From Aquabacter cavernae (GTDB lineage: Bacteria > Pseudomonadota > Alphaproteobacteria > Rhizobiales > Xanthobacteraceae): a stretch of DNA of 64,000 nt. A model generated the notes under the pieces. It was not told the origin of the DNA and did no database searches. It saw only the letters and a program-made list of their open reading frames with translations. Each line of letters begins with the position of its first letter. Position 1 is the stretch's first letter. This document shows, piece after piece, positions 44,317-59,300 of this stretch. The stretch is taken from assembly GCF_003993795.1 (NCBI RefSeq), contig NZ_RWKV01000008.1:434001-498000 (forward strand). The letters run 5' to 3'. The translations under genes were made by a program, and so were the position numbers.

Positions 44317-47300
44317 ATGTCATCGGCTGCGAGTGAACGCGATCGCGGCTCGATTTCGCCTTTTGGCCGGTTGACGCGCTGGCTGAGTGGATCGGTCTCT
44401 CGTGCCGCCCTTGCGCCGCGCGAGAGGGTTCCGTCCCTCGCCTTCGAGCCGCTCGAACCCCGCCTGCTGCTCAGCGCCGACCCGCTGGCCGCCCAGTTGA
44501 CCGTCGATCTCGGCACCATTGATCCCGGTTCGGGCGCGCGCTCCGTGTTGCTGCGCGTGGTGGAGGACACTACCCCGCAGCAGGGACACAAGCTGCAGGT
44601 CATCAATGCCCGCGACAATTCGCTGGTGCGCGAGACGGATGCGGAGTCGCTGCTCATCGTGTCCCTGCTCGGTAGCTCCGGAAGCGACACGGTCACGCTG
44701 GGAGAAGGCTTCCCCACCACCACGAAGGTTCTGTTTTCCGGCACTTCCGGAGACGACCGTCTCGTCATCAACACCGCCGGCGATGCGGGTGTCATTGATG
44801 AACTGACCGTCCGCCGCCTCTCCGTCAGTTCCGGCATCATCTCCGTGGACGGCGCGCAGGCGGTGCTGTTCGACAAGGTCGGTTCGGTCGAGATCAAGTC
44901 GCAGACCACCGCGTTCACCGTCTGGGACGACCGCGCTTCGACGAACAGCTTGGTGCTGGCGGATGCCGACAGCTCCGCCACGGACGGTCGTCTCGTCTTC
45001 ACCGATGCCGCCGCGGCCAGCGGCACGGGCATCTTCTTCCGCGCGCCGCTGGAGACGCTGGACGTGTCCGGCTCGCGCAGCCTGCTGCGGGGCGATGCCA
45101 TCGAGGTGCGCACCCTCGATCCGGACTTTGCCGGCGATCTTCATGTTACCACCGCGCGCGGCTATGATCCCTTCGCGGAGAACGCGGAGACGGACGCCGC
45201 CCTTGTGGCCTCCGACCTTGCCTTCTTCTCCGCCCTCGGCTCCCTGACGCCGGAGACCGGCGCCACGGGCGACCAGTTGTTTGCCTATCTTTCCAATGGC
45301 GGCTCCATCACGCTCAAGGGCCAGATCGCCACCAGCGGCGGCAGCTTGACGCTGATTGCCGATACCGTGACCGTTTCCGGCACGGGCACCGTTTCCACCC
45401 CAGCCTCCATTGATACGTCCGATGGCGTGGGGGAGGCGGGCGACATCATGATGGCGGGGCGCAGCCTTTTCATTGGGCGCGGCGTCACGCTCTATGCTGG
45501 CTCCGCCACAGACGGCAACGCGGGTGACATCACCTTGTCCGTCGAGGCGCGGGAATCCCTCGCCAAGGCGCTGCTTGCCACCCTCGTGCCCTTCAGTTTC
45601 GACCGGCAGACGACGGGCCTCGCCATCGACGGAGCGACCCTTGTCGGCGGCGATGTGGAGATCAAGGCCACCGCCAGTTCGGGCACGCTGGATGACGTGG
45701 ATCTCGGCATTGCCATGCCGGAACTGCCGGATTTCGTGCTCGACGCATTGGAGGACAAGCTCTCCGAGATTCCCGGCCGGGAAGCGGCCGGCATCGGCCT
45801 GTCCAATATCGCCGCCGCCGTCTTCTTCAAGGGCGCGGACGCCACCATCACACTCACGGACACGCAGATCATCGCCGCCGGGGACGTTTCCATCGAGGCT
45901 GTCACCAGCGTCGCCTCGAAGCCCGAGGCGGATGTGGACCCGGACGAGAACAACCGGCCCACCGGCGTGCAGATTTCCGTTGGCGTCGGCCGCGCCGCCT
46001 CCGACGTGGCGGTCGCGCTCAATGGCGCGACGCTGATCCGTGCCGGCGGCGACGTTCTGGTGTCCGCCGAGGCGGAACTGGAGATCGAGGGCGCGGCCAA
46101 GGCCGCGGGCCAGGGCTCCGGCGATGCCGGCAACGCAAAGTCGCTGGCCGTCATCGTCGGCATCATCGATCTCGGCGCCAGCGTCACCCTCGGCAATGCC
46201 GCCTCCATCAGCAGCGAAGGCAACGTCAATCTCATCGCGAAGGGCAGCATCGCGATGAAGACGGAAGCGGGCGTCACCACGGTCGGCGACGCCAAGGGCG
46301 CCGTGGCGCTCGCTCTCGCCTTCAGCGACGCGGACGTGCAGACCAAAGTGGACGGGCGCATCGACGCCAGGGGCACCATCTCCGCCGCCGCGCCGGAGGG
46401 CGAGACCTCCGAGGGCAGCGTCGCGTTCGACGGCGACGACACGGGCGTGATCGACCTCGCGCAGGATGTCTTCTCCGTGGAAAAGCACGGCTTCTCGCAG
46501 GGGCAGCAGGTCTTCTACAAGGCGGAAGCCTCGCCCATCCTCGGTACGCAGATCGAGGCCGATCCGGTCGGCGGGCTGGAAGACGGCAAGGCCTATTACG
46601 TGATCGTCCTCGATGACGGCCACTTCCAGCTTGCCGAGAAGCCCACCATCGACCTCGGCACGCAGGGGGTAGACCCGGATTCCGTCCAGACTTTCTCCAT
46701 CCCGCAGGCGGTGTCCGGCAGCCTCAACGCCATCGGCGGCGACACCATCCGCGTCAATAGCCACGGCTTTTCGTCGGGCGACCGGGTCACCTATGAGGTG
46801 CCGGCAGGCGAGGTCGCCATTTCCGGCCTGGCCGACGGCGCCACCTATCTGGTGGAAGTGCTGGATGCGAGCACGTTCCGCCTGAAGACGCTGGGCGGAG
46901 CCGTGATCTCCGTCGCGCAGGGCACGACCCTCGGCACCCATGTCTTCCGGCACGCGGACACGGCCCATCCAATCGCCATCGACCTCTCCGGCAGCCCGGT
47001 GGACGCGGCGGCAGACACGCTGCACCTAGCTGGCCATGGCCTCTCCGATGGCGACAAGGTGCGCTACGAGGCGGGCGGAACAGCCATTTCCGGACTGGTG
47101 AGCGGCCGGGACTATCTGGTGGAGACGGTGGACGCCGACACCATCCGCCTGACCGATGCAGACGGCACCGTCATCGACCTGCGCACCGGCGCCGCCAGCG
47201 GCACGCAGCGTCTCATTGCCGTGCACGAGGCGAGCCTCACCCTCCTGCGGGTGGATGCGGCGGCCAACACCATCACGCTCAGGGATCACAGCTTCTCCAC

Positions 47301-50300
47301 CGATCCGGCCAACCCCACCATCGTCACCTACGGGCTCTACGGTTCAGGTGACACGGACCTGCTGCCGGGCCTCACGGCCAGCGGTCGCTATGCGGTCAAG
47401 GTCGTAGACGCCGACACCTTCCAACTGCTGGATGCGGATACCGGAGCGGTCATCGATCTCGGCGCGCCCACAGCGGGCGGTACCCACATGTTCGCCTTCC
47501 TGGCAGGCGGTGTCTCCATCGAAGCGGCGAGCGCGGTGGACGGGGATACCGACCTCGTCACGGCAGTGGGCCACGGCTTCAAGGATGGCCAGCAGGTCGT
47601 CTACCGGGTCGATCCCACCCTCTCCCGCACGCTGCCGCAGACGCTCCAGAATGCCTCAGGCGTCCTCACCACACAGGATGTGGCGCTCTCCGACAAGGCC
47701 ATTTCCGGCCTTCAGGACAACGGCACCTATTATGTGGTCGTCATCGACGCCGACCATTTCCGCCTCGTCTCCTCGGCGGCGGACGTGGAGGGCGCGCACC
47801 CCATCAATCTCACCGCCCTCGGCACGGGCGACAAGCACAGCCTGAGCGAGAACGAACTTACCACCGGCGTCGGCATCCATGCCGTGCTGGAGGTGGAACT
47901 GGAGAATGCGGCCGAGACCGAGACCGGCGCGGAAGAGGACGAGGACGAGGAAGACGGCGGCTCGTCCTCCGGCTCCGACGATGCGGACGATTACGCCAAT
48001 TTCTTCTTCGGCGATGCGGGCGCGGATGACGCTGTTCCCGCCGGCGCGGCCGCCACGGATGACGCGCCCGCCAAGAAGGGCGGCGCGGCCGAGGTGAAGG
48101 ACGGCACAGAAGAAGCGGGCGATGACGCCAAGGCCGCGCCGAAGGCCGGCGCCAATGGCGGTCTCGCCCTCGGCGGCACCATCGCCTTCTCCTATACCAA
48201 CCACAAGGTCAGCGCCCTTGTGGGCACCGATCCTGCGAACCGGGACCGGACCGTCATCAATTCCGGCGCGGACGTGGATGTGAAGGCCTCGTCCGAGCAG
48301 AAGTCCATCCTCAATGCCAAGAGCATGACGGTGAAGCCGGAGGATGGCGGCTCGTCTTCCGACACGGCGGTGGCGCTGGCCATCACCGTGGGCGTCTACA
48401 ACAATGAGACGCGAGCCGTCATCGGCGGCAAAGCGGACGTGAACGCGGCGTCTGCCGTCACCGTGGAGGCGAAGACCGAATATCCTTTCCTCGCCAGCCT
48501 TGAGGATATTGTCGGCGAGAGCCCGGCCGACTTCTTCGACACGCAGCTCGAAGCCTTCAACGACGACCCGACCGACGCGCGCGAGACGTTGATGGACGGG
48601 ACGCTGGGCTTCTCCCAACTCGTCAATAACTGGTCCGTCGCCCTCGCGAACACCGGGGCTGCGGGCTCCATCGGCGTGTCCGGCTCCATCTCGGCCCTCG
48701 TCTACGACGACAGTGCGGTGGCGAAGATCCAGAGCGGCGCGCGCATCAACCAGCGCACCGACGATGCGTCCACGCCCGCGGACGACTTCTTCGGCCAGCC
48801 CTGGACGCCGGCGGAGGACCAGAGCGTCACCGTCAATGCGGAAGTGGTGCACGAGACGGTGGACATTGTCGGCCTTGGCAATTGGGGGCTCGGCGAGGGA
48901 ATGGCGGATGCCATCCGCGAAAATGGCATCGCGGAAGCTGCCAAGGGCGGCGACCTCGTGGACCTGTTCAATCGCTCCGGCGGCTCCGGCGCGGGTGGCT
49001 CGCTGGGTGTCGCGGTCTACATGACCGACACGGTCGCCCGCATCGAGGGGGACGTGAAGGTCCGCATCGGTGCCGAAGGCGCGCTGGCTGTCACGGCCAC
49101 CGAGACCCTCACCCGCGTGGCCCTCAGCCAGGCCGGCGCCCTCGCGGGCGATAGCGCGGCCTATGCTATTGCCGGATCCGGCCTTGTCACCGTGTCCCGC
49201 TCGCGCGTGGATGCGGGCATCGTCGCGACGCTCTCGGGCGCGCCGGAGATCACCGGCGGCGGGGCGGTCACGGTGTCCGCCGGCAATGACGGCTACATGT
49301 TCAATCTCGCCGGCGCCTTCGTCTGGGGCGGTTCGGGCAGCAAGAGCATCGGCGTCAGCTTCGGCGTCTTCAATATCGACCGGGACGTGAGCGCCTTCAT
49401 CGGCGCGGATTCTTCCGGCACCATGACCTCAACCCCGACCGCGAAGATCGTCATCGAGGCGTCGGAGCTGACGGTGGAGGGGCGGGTCACCAACACCGCC
49501 GTCAACATCATCGCGGCGGGTGCCCTGAGCGGTCCCTCCGGTGATGGCGGCGAGGAGCCCGCGAAGGAACTCGACGCCAGCGCCAAGCAGGAAAGTGACC
49601 TCACCGGAGGTCTTTCGCCCAGCGCCTCCATGTCGGGCGGGGAGCCGGACGGCGGCGCGGACAGCGCGGCCGGTCAGGTCTCCTCGCTGAGCGAAGCGCA
49701 GGCGGCGCCGTCCTCCCGCAGCGGCCTCGGCCTTGCGGGCGCGGCGTCCGTGTGGGTCGGCAACGACACCGTGCGCTCCTATGTGAATGCCTCGGGAGAT
49801 ATTTCCGCCTCCGACGTGACCGTCTCCGCGAAGAATGCGGCAGACCTGTTCAACCTCATCGGCGGCGCCTCCGTCGCCTATGGCGGGCAGGGCGGCACGG
49901 TCATCGGCGGCGCCTTCTCCGTCACGGTGGCCACCTCGGTCGTGGAGGCGTTCGTCGCCAACCGCCTCGCGAGCCCCAACGCGGCCAATGCGCTGGCCAT
50001 CACCCTCGCCCCCGCCGCGGTGCCGGCCCCCGGCACAGGCACACGTCCCGGCCGGCTGAAGGTGGAGGCGCTGCAGGAAGGCGAGATCGATACCTTCACG
50101 GTGGGCATCGGCGTCACCACCAACGCGCAGGCGCGCGGCTTCGGCGGCTCGGTCGCCGGCACCTATATCGGCAGCACGGTCAATGCCTTCATCGATGGCG
50201 TGGCGGTGGTGCGCGCGGAGGATGAGGACCATCCCGGTGCACCTGTGACGGCGGCGGACGTGGCCGTCACCGCGCACAATGCGATCGACCTCTTCACCGT

Positions 50301-53300
50301 GGGCGGCGGCGCGGGCATCGCCCTGGCCGGCGCCGGCGTGGGTGGCTCCGTGGCGCTCAACATCCTCGGCTCGTCCACGCAGGCGCAGGTGCTCGGCACC
50401 ACGCGGCAGGCGAGCTTCGACCTCGGCTCCGGTGAATTCTCCGTCGAATCCATCAACGACCAGAGCATCAAGGCCTTTGCCATCGGGGCCGGCGGCGGCG
50501 GGGGCGGCGGCGCCTCAGTGGGCTTCACGCTCGCGGCCAACATCATTTCCACGGACCGCGAGGTCTTCTCCAGCTCCAGGAGCGCCATTACGGGCGCCTC
50601 GCTCTCCAACGCCTCGGTTTCGGCCGGCTCGGTCACGGTGAGCGCGGACAACAGCGCCAGCATCACGGCGGTGGCGGGCGCGCTTGGCCTGTCCGGTCAG
50701 GGCAGCGGCTTCGGGGCGGCCCTCGCCTGGAACCAGATCGCCACCACCACCCGCGCCAGCATCGCCGGTTCCACCGTGCGAACCTCGGGCGCGGGAGTGA
50801 CGCTCTCGGCCCTCTCGGACAGTTCCATCGCCTCGCTGGCCGTGGGCGCGGGGCTCGGCATGCGCACGGCGGTGGGCGCCTCGCTGTCGGTCAACGGCAT
50901 CATCAACACCGTCACCAGTGGCATTTCCGGCACCAGCTTCATCGCGGCGAGCGGCATCGACGCCCTGACCGGCGGCGATGTCTCCGTCACCGCGCAGGAC
51001 CGTTCCTCCATCCGCTCGCTCACGGGTGGGCTCGGGCTTTCGGCCCAGACCGGCGTGGGCGCCGCCATCGGCGTGAATTTCATCGTCAACACGGTGCAAA
51101 GCACCATTGCCGTGAGCGGGCAGGGGACGTTCGACGGCAACACCGAAGCCGCCTTCGTGAAAGCGGATGGCGATGTGGATGTGTCCGCCTCGGAAAAGGC
51201 GGCCATCAAGACCATGTCGGTCGGCCTTGCCGGCGGCCTCCAGTCCGCGCTGGGCGGCTCGGTCTCGGTCGAGGTGGTGAAGAACAGCGCGAAGGCTGGC
51301 ATTGACGGCACCTCCGTGGTGGAGGCGGGCAGCAATGTCCGCGTGCGCGCGGCCAATGAGGCGACGGTGACGGCGGTGGCCGGACAGGTCTCGCTGGCGG
51401 CGGGCGGGGTTGCCTTCGGCCTCTCGGCCACCATCCTCGCCGTCGCCAATGTCACGGAGGCGCGCATCGCCTCCGGCGCCACCGTCTCTGCCGCCGCGCG
51501 GCGGCACATGTTCACGGATCTGGATGGCGAGAACCGTTCCGGCGTGGGCGTGGAAGCGTCCTCCAGCCTGCCGTTGCTCATGGTGGCGGCGGCGGGCTCG
51601 GTCTCCAGCAGTTCGGGCCTCGCCGGCGCGGTGAGCGTCACCACGGTCAGCGACAGCGTGAAGGCCACCATTGGCAAGGCCGACGCCACGGGTGGCAGTG
51701 TCTCGTCCGAGGGCGACGTGGTGGTGGCGGCGCGCGGCGACCTGACGCTGACCGGAATTGCCGGCTCGCTCGGCATCGGCGGCTCGACCGGCATCGGTGC
51801 GGGCGTCGATGCGGGCGTGCTCAGCCGCACGGTGGAAGCCTCGATCGCGGCGGGGGCCGATGTCACGGGGCGCACCAATGTGGTGGTCTCCGCCAAGGGC
51901 AGCACGTCCAATCTCGGCGTGTCCGCGGCGGGCGCCATTGGCGGCTCGGCGGCCGGCGCGCTCACGGCCGGCATTTCGGTGGCAAACCTCGCGACGCGCG
52001 CGTTCATCGGCGACAATGCCACTGTCACCAGCGCCGGCAATGTGGTGGTGCAGGCGGATTCCGACCTCTCCCTCACCGCCGTTTCCGCCAACCTGACGGT
52101 CGGCGGCTCGGCGGCGGTGGGCCTGCCGCTCACCCTCGGCCTCCTCAACGTCACGACGCTGGCCTATGTGGGGCAGAATGCCCGCGTGACCGCCCTCGGC
52201 TCGCTCGGCTGGGCCGCCGCGAAGAACGGCGATTTCTCGGACGTTACGGACGAGACCCCCGACAGTTCCGACACGCCCCTCTCCACCGCCTTCAACGATG
52301 ATGCGGTGACGGGCAATCTCATCACCGTGACCGGCCACGGCTATGAGAGCGGGCAGGAGGTGAACTACCTCACCGACGGCGACACGCTGGGCGCACTGAC
52401 GGACGGCAGCCGCTATTATGTGGGCCGCATCGACGCGAACACCATCGCGCTCTACCGCACCGCTGCGGCGGCTAGGGCGGGGCTTTCGGCTGACCGCATC
52501 GATCTTTCGGACAGCGACCTCGTCCGCCTCTCGCGCCACACGCTCGTGCCGGTGCTGAGCTTCCGCGCGCCGGACGTGGACAACGACTCTTTCTCGCGCG
52601 ACCTCGACGACAACAGCCACACGGCCGCGAACTCCGTCTCCCGCAAGGGCCTGATCGTGGCGGCGGTGAGCACCAATTCCTTCGTCGGCGCGGGCGCGGG
52701 CCTTGCCGTGGCCGGCTCCGTGGCAGGCACCATCGCCGGCAGCGTCGCCATCCACGACATCGACACCACGGCGGAAATCCGCGCGGGCGCGAAGATCAAC
52801 GACGGCGCGACCCCGGCCTCCGACAGCGATATCCTCGTCTCGGCCGGACGCAGCTATGAGGCGTTGTCCATCGGCGGCGGCCTTGCCGCGTCGGGCGCGG
52901 CGGCGGGCACGCTGGCGGCGAGCGGCGTGGTCCTGAAAGGCGACACGCAAGCCCGTATCCTCGGCACGCAGGCTGCGCCCACCACGGTGAATGCCGGCGG
53001 GGATGTGACCATCCACGCCAATGCGCAGGAGGACATCGTCATCGTCGGCGCGGGCGTCGGCGGCGCGGGCACGGTGGGCCTTGCCGGCAGCTTCGCCATC
53101 GCCAGCCTGGACACCACCACGCTGGCCGCCATCGACGGCGGCGCGATCGTCACGGCCGGGGCGAACGTGGACATCGCCGCCACCGACACGACGGACCTGA
53201 CACAGGTCGCCGGCGCGGTCGGCATCGGCGGCATGGGCGGCGGCTCCGGCGCCGTCAGCTACATTTCGATCACCAAGATCACCAAGGCGCTCATCGGCGA

Positions 53301-56300
53301 CGGGGCGGATATCGGCGCGGCCGGAACGGTCTCGGTGGACGCCACCTCCTCGGAAGACGTGACGACGGTGGCCGCCAGCCTCGGCGGCGGGCTTTTCGCA
53401 GGCATCGGCGGCTCGGTCGCCTATCTGGACATCGACAGCGACACCACCGCCGCCATCGGCGAGAATGCCAGCCGTGCTCCGAGCGTGACGGCGCGAGACG
53501 TGTCCGTGTCCGCCGGCAATACGACTGAGGTCACCGTCGTGACCGGCGCGGGCGGGATCGGCGCGGTCGCTGCGGGCGGCTCGGTGGTCGTGGGACTGCT
53601 GCGGAACGACACCAAGGCCTCCATCGGCCCCTCGGCGGAGGTGACGGCGACTCATTCCGTTGCCATTTCCGCCACCTCGGACTGGACGGTGGACAGCACC
53701 GCCATCAGCGCCGGCATCGGTATCGGGGCTGCGGCTGGCGGCGTGGTGGTCTTCTCCATCGGCGGCAATCTGGACGACACGTACGAGACGGACGGCAAGA
53801 CCGGCCATGCCTTGAGCGGGCAGGGCACGGATGTGAGCGGCGCTGCCAATGCCATGCTCGGAACGCTGTTCGAGCGCCTCGGAACGCCCGGCTCGGGGAC
53901 CGGGCCGGTCAGCGGCGTGGCACATGCGGACAGGCAGGCACGTGCAGGCGTGCAGGCTGCCGGCACCCCGGAGCTTGAGAGCGCAGGGACCGCCGTGGAT
54001 CCGAGCGGCACCTCTGCCTCCGTCCGCGACGGCGCCCTCGTCACGGTGGGCGCGGGCGGCGGCACGGGCACGCTCTCCATCACCGCCACGCAGACCGTGG
54101 ACGTGACGGTTCGCGCGGGCGGGGCGGCACTGGCCGCCGTCGGCGCGGGCGTCGGCATTGCCGTCATCTCGCTGGATGCGGACCTCACGGCCTATATGGG
54201 CCCGGCCGTGACCGTGACGGCGGGCGCATCCTCCAAGGTGGATGTGAATCTTGCGGCCAATCGCACCACCACCTTCGACGTGCTCGGCTTTGCCGGTGCG
54301 GGCGGCGGTTTCGCGCTGGGCGGCGCGGTGGCGGTGGTGAAGGACACGAGTTCGGTTTCCGCCTTCATCGGCGCGCGTCCGGCCATCGGCTCGGCCGCCG
54401 CCGGCACGGGCGATGGCGCGAGTCTCACGCGCGTGGGCGCCGTGAGCGTGCGCGCCTCCAGCACGGACACGCTGGAGCAGAACGTCACCGCCGCAACGCT
54501 CGGCGGCGTGGTGGTGGGTGTTGCCCTCCTGTCCGCCACCCAGGACGTGGATGTGGTCGCCGCCGTCAGCGACGGCACAGAGATCGGCTCCGATGCTGCG
54601 GGCGAGCGCGCCTCCTCGGTCACGGTGGATGCGGTGCGTCGCACCACCATCAAGCCTCGTGACGCGCGGGTGCTGGGCCAGGACATCCCCATGGCGCTGG
54701 CGCTCTCGGCCGGCGGCCTAAGCGCTCAGGCGGGCGTTGTGCTCATCGATGTGGGCGGCTCCACCACCGCCAGCGTGGGCGCGGATGCCTCGATCAATGC
54801 GGATGGCACGCTCCGTGTGAAGGCGGATTCCGTCGTAAACTTGCAGGATATCAGCGTTAAGGGCGGCCAGCTCGGCGCCCTCGCCGTGGGCGTGGTGGTG
54901 GTGAGCGTCGTCGCCAATCCGCGCACGGTGGTCTCGGTTGGCGCGGGCGCCGCCCTGCGCGGGCGTGACTTGAGCGTGCTCGCGCAGGGCCGCACCACTG
55001 TGGATGCCTCCGGCGAGTCTTCCTCGCTTGCGCTCTATGCCGGTGCGGGGCTGCTGGTGGACGTGGAGGCGAACCCGCAGACCCTCGCCACCCTTGCCGA
55101 TGGCGTGGTGCTCTCCGGCACCAATATCTCCGTGGGCACCGATGCCGGCGTTGTCCTTGACGTAACGGCGGACGGGCGCAGCCTGGCTCTGCGCTCCGTG
55201 GTTCTCGCGAAGGCGGTGGCGGACACGGCGCAGGAAAGCCGCACCACCATCGGCGCCAACGTGGCAATAGCCGCCACGGGCGACCTCGATATCGTCTCCC
55301 TCGCCACCCAGACCGCGACCGTCACAGCCCATGGCGGCAGCGGCGGCATCATCAGCGGCTCACTGGCGAATGCGAGCGCCAGCAACGGCGCGAAGGTGGA
55401 GACCACCATCGGCAGCGGCACGGACCTCACCGCCGGTGGCGACCTGACCATCGACAGCCGTTCCGGCAGCAATTTCGACGTGGTGTCCAAGACCAAGTCT
55501 CTGGGCGGCGTCTCCGGCTCCAAGGCCGACACCACCCTGACGCAGGACACGTCAACGACGACCACAGTGCTCGCGGGGCGCGTCTCGGCCGGCGATGTGC
55601 TGAACGTGCTCGCGACGGTCAGCCAGCTCAAGCTCAACGCCTATGCCGAGGCGCTCACCGTCGCCGGCATTAGTGACACCAACGCCACGTCCGCGCTGAC
55701 GGGCACGGGCTCGACCGCCCAGGTCACCGTCGGGGGCAGCGCTGCGCTGAGCGGCGATGCCGTGATACTGAAGGCGTCGCAGGCGGGCGTGGACGAACGC
55801 TCCACCGCCAATGCGCGCATGACCGGCGTGGGCGGCGACACGGACAGCACGGGCACGCTCAAGGCGATTACCAACACCAACATCGCGGTCACCCGCAACG
55901 TCACCATCGCCGCCCGCACGCTGGACGTGCTGGCCGATGCGCAGGCGAATGCGATCTTCGTCGCCAATGCCTACAAGGAATCGGCGCTGATCGATTTCGG
56001 TGATTCCACTCCTGTCCGTGAGGTCACCTATAACCGTGACATCAATTTCAATGGCGATGTGACGCTGTCGGGCTCCGCCGCGCCGTCCATCACCATCGAC
56101 GACAGAGGGCGCGTCACCCAGTCCGGCGTTTCAGCCGAAGTGGTGGTGACGGACGACAAGGTGACGGTGTCCGACATCCTGTTCGGGCAGGCTGGCCCCT
56201 CCCGCGCGCTGTTCCGCATCACTGCCTCCAACTGGGATCCGGACACGGAGCGGCGGGCCAGCGGGTTCGTGGAATCGGCGGAAACCATTCGCGGCCTCGA

Positions 56301-59300
56301 TGCCACCTTCAGCGGCGTCAGTGGCTTCGACACCGTCACCATCACCAACGCATCCGCGCGCCTGCTCCAAATTGGCGCCATCCGCACCACGGGCACGGCC
56401 TCCAGCGCCGGCATCGTGGTGGAAGGCGGCCTTGCCTCGGGCGCATTCGCGAGCCCGGTGGTCACCGCCAGCGGAATTGCCGCCGGTACAGTCACGATCA
56501 CGTCGAACGACGACATCCTCCTCACCAAGGGGATCGTGACCGCTGGCGCGGTGAGCATCACCAGCGCCATGGGCGACATTTTGGGTTCCGGCGCGCCATC
56601 CGCCATCCGCGCCGGGCGCGTGGCGCTTGATGCCGGCTTCAATGGCAAGGTCGGTACTGCGGACAATGCCATCGCCACCGATGCCGGAGAGGTGAGCGCC
56701 AGCGCCAATCGCGGCATCGCGATCGAGGCGCTGGGTGACCTCGTGGCGGGGGCGATCACCATCACCAACCCGTATTATGCGGAAGTGGTTCTCACCGCGG
56801 CGGGCTCCATCACGGCGGCCGGCACCGGCACCACCCCGGCCATCTCCGGTGCGCTGCTGCGGCTGGCGGCCGGCACGGGCATCGGCACTGCGGATCGCTC
56901 GCTCGCTATCTCCACCGACGCGCTGAATGCCATGGCTGGCAGTGGTGTGAACGTGACGGATTCCGGCGCGCTCCTTGTCGGTACTTTGCTTTCCACGTCC
57001 GGCGACATCACCGTCGCCACCACGGACACCAGTTCCGCCACCCAGAACATCACCCTGGATGCCCAGAGCCTCATCAAGGCTACGGCGGGGGCGGTGAGGC
57101 TCAATGCGGGTGACAATCTCTCCGTGGCCTCCGGGGCACGGGTGGAAGCCGGCGGCGGCGCCGGAATCCTGCTGAACGGCGATGCCGGTTCCGCTGATAT
57201 CCACGGCGCGGTCATCACCATTTCCGGCCTGCTGCAGGCGTCCTCCATCACCATCAATGGCGGCGCCAAGGCGGACACCATCACGGTCAGCCGCGTGGAA
57301 GCCGGCACGACGCTGACGGTGAACGGGGGCGGGGGGGCCGATGCGCTCATCTTCTCCGCCGCCAATCCTTTCGCTCTGGCGGGCAGCATCATGGCTGCGG
57401 GCGGTGACGGCGCGGACAGCGTGGTGCTGGACTTCGCCTCCGCTCCGGCCGTTGCGCTCACGCTCGGCACGGCCACGGTGGGCGGAAATACGCTCACCCG
57501 CATCTCTGGTTTCGGCACCGGGCGGCTGGACCTTTCGGGTGCGGCAGGCGACATGCTGGAGGTGCGCACCGGCGCCTCCGCCGACAGCGTCGCCGTCACC
57601 GGCACCGCCATTGAAACCCTGCTGAGCCTCGGCGAAGGCGATGACAGTATCTCGGTTGTCGCGGGCGCTGTCGGCAGCCTGCTGCGCGTGCGCGGCGGCG
57701 GCGGCACCGATGCCTTGGTGGTGGATGCCGCCGACGCCCCGTCAGCCCTTGCGGGCGTGCTGGACACTGACGGCCAGCGCGTGTCGGGCCTCGGCCCGGC
57801 AGCGGTGGAGTTCGGCGCCTATAACAGCGTTGCCGGCGGCATCGAGACGCTCCGCATCAAGCTGGGGATGGGCAGCGACACCTTCACGGTGAAGTCCACT
57901 GCGGCCTCGACCGCCACCACCATCGAGGCCGGCGCGGGCTCGGACACCATCACCATCGGCGACGCTTCCATCAGCAACGCCTTCCTTCAGATCAAGTCCG
58001 CCGTCACCGCCACGGGCGGTACGGGCGATGCCGTCGCGTTTGCCATGAAGGCGGACGACATCGCCAACATCGCCTTCACCCTCGGCACGGATGCGGCCGG
58101 GCGCGGCACCGCCACCTACCGGACGGATACGGGCGCGGACACGCTGCTCGGCCGCTTCTCCGGCTTCGCCGGCACCACGAACGTGCAGCTTGGCGGCGGC
58201 AGCGATGCAGTCACCATCACCGGCGCCACCGGCGCGCTGCGCATCGGCACGCATGGCGGCGCGGATACTGTGACGGTGAACAGCTCCGCCCATCTCGTCA
58301 CCGCCGAGCTGGGCGAGGGGGCGGACACGCTGATCATCGGAACGGGCGCGGTAAGCGTTGCGGTGGATGGCGGCGGGGGCACCCAGGACACGGTGCGCCT
58401 CGACCGCTCGGCGGCCACCGACGCGCTGTCCGTCAACATTCACGACCAGGCGGGAGGCATCGCCTTTGACGGCCTGCTCTCCGGTAGCTTCACCTCGGCG
58501 GGCATCGAGGTGGTGGATGTGGAACTGGGCTCCGGCAATGACAGTATCACGCTGAACACCACCTCCGCCGCGCAGGGCGGGCTGCGAATCAATGTGCGCG
58601 CGGGCGGCGGCAATGACGAGATCCGCGCCGTCAGCGTGGGCGGCGACATCTTCGTGGATGGCGAGGAGGGCACGGACACGCTCTCCGTGGTCATTCCGTC
58701 CACCATCGATGGCAGCATAACCTCGCGCTTCTCGCGTCTGACCAAGCTTGTCGAGCGCTTCGTGGCCGATGACACGGGCAACGCAACCACCCGCAACTGG
58801 GCTTACAATGGCGGCGTGCTCAGCGAGGGCACCGGCACCGCCTACACGGTGCTGGATGCGGATGGCGCCAGCGAGTTCGTGCTGAAATCCGGCGGCAGCG
58901 TTGGCGATCGCCTCACCGTCACTTCCGGCTCCGGCGGTGACGTGACCGGCATCATCAATGGCGACCTCGTGCTGATGTCGGCCGACCCCAGCATCGTCAG
59001 CCAGACCAATCCGCAGGCGGATTTCGAGCGCCTGTCCGCGATTCTCGGCGTCATCTCCTTCGACGGAACGGTTTCCTCCGGCGCCTATACGGAGGACGGA
59101 TTCCGGTTCTCCGGCAGCCTGACCAGCGCCAACCTCGCCCTGGTGGCGGATGTGGGCACGGTGCTGAAGACGGGCGACGGCAGGACCGTGACGATGCAGA
59201 CCTCTCCCGCCGGCGGGGTCTTCAGCCTGCAGGGGCTCACGGCTCGCCTCTCCGATGGCGGCAGCGGCACGGTGACCATCACCGGCACCACGCTGTCCGG

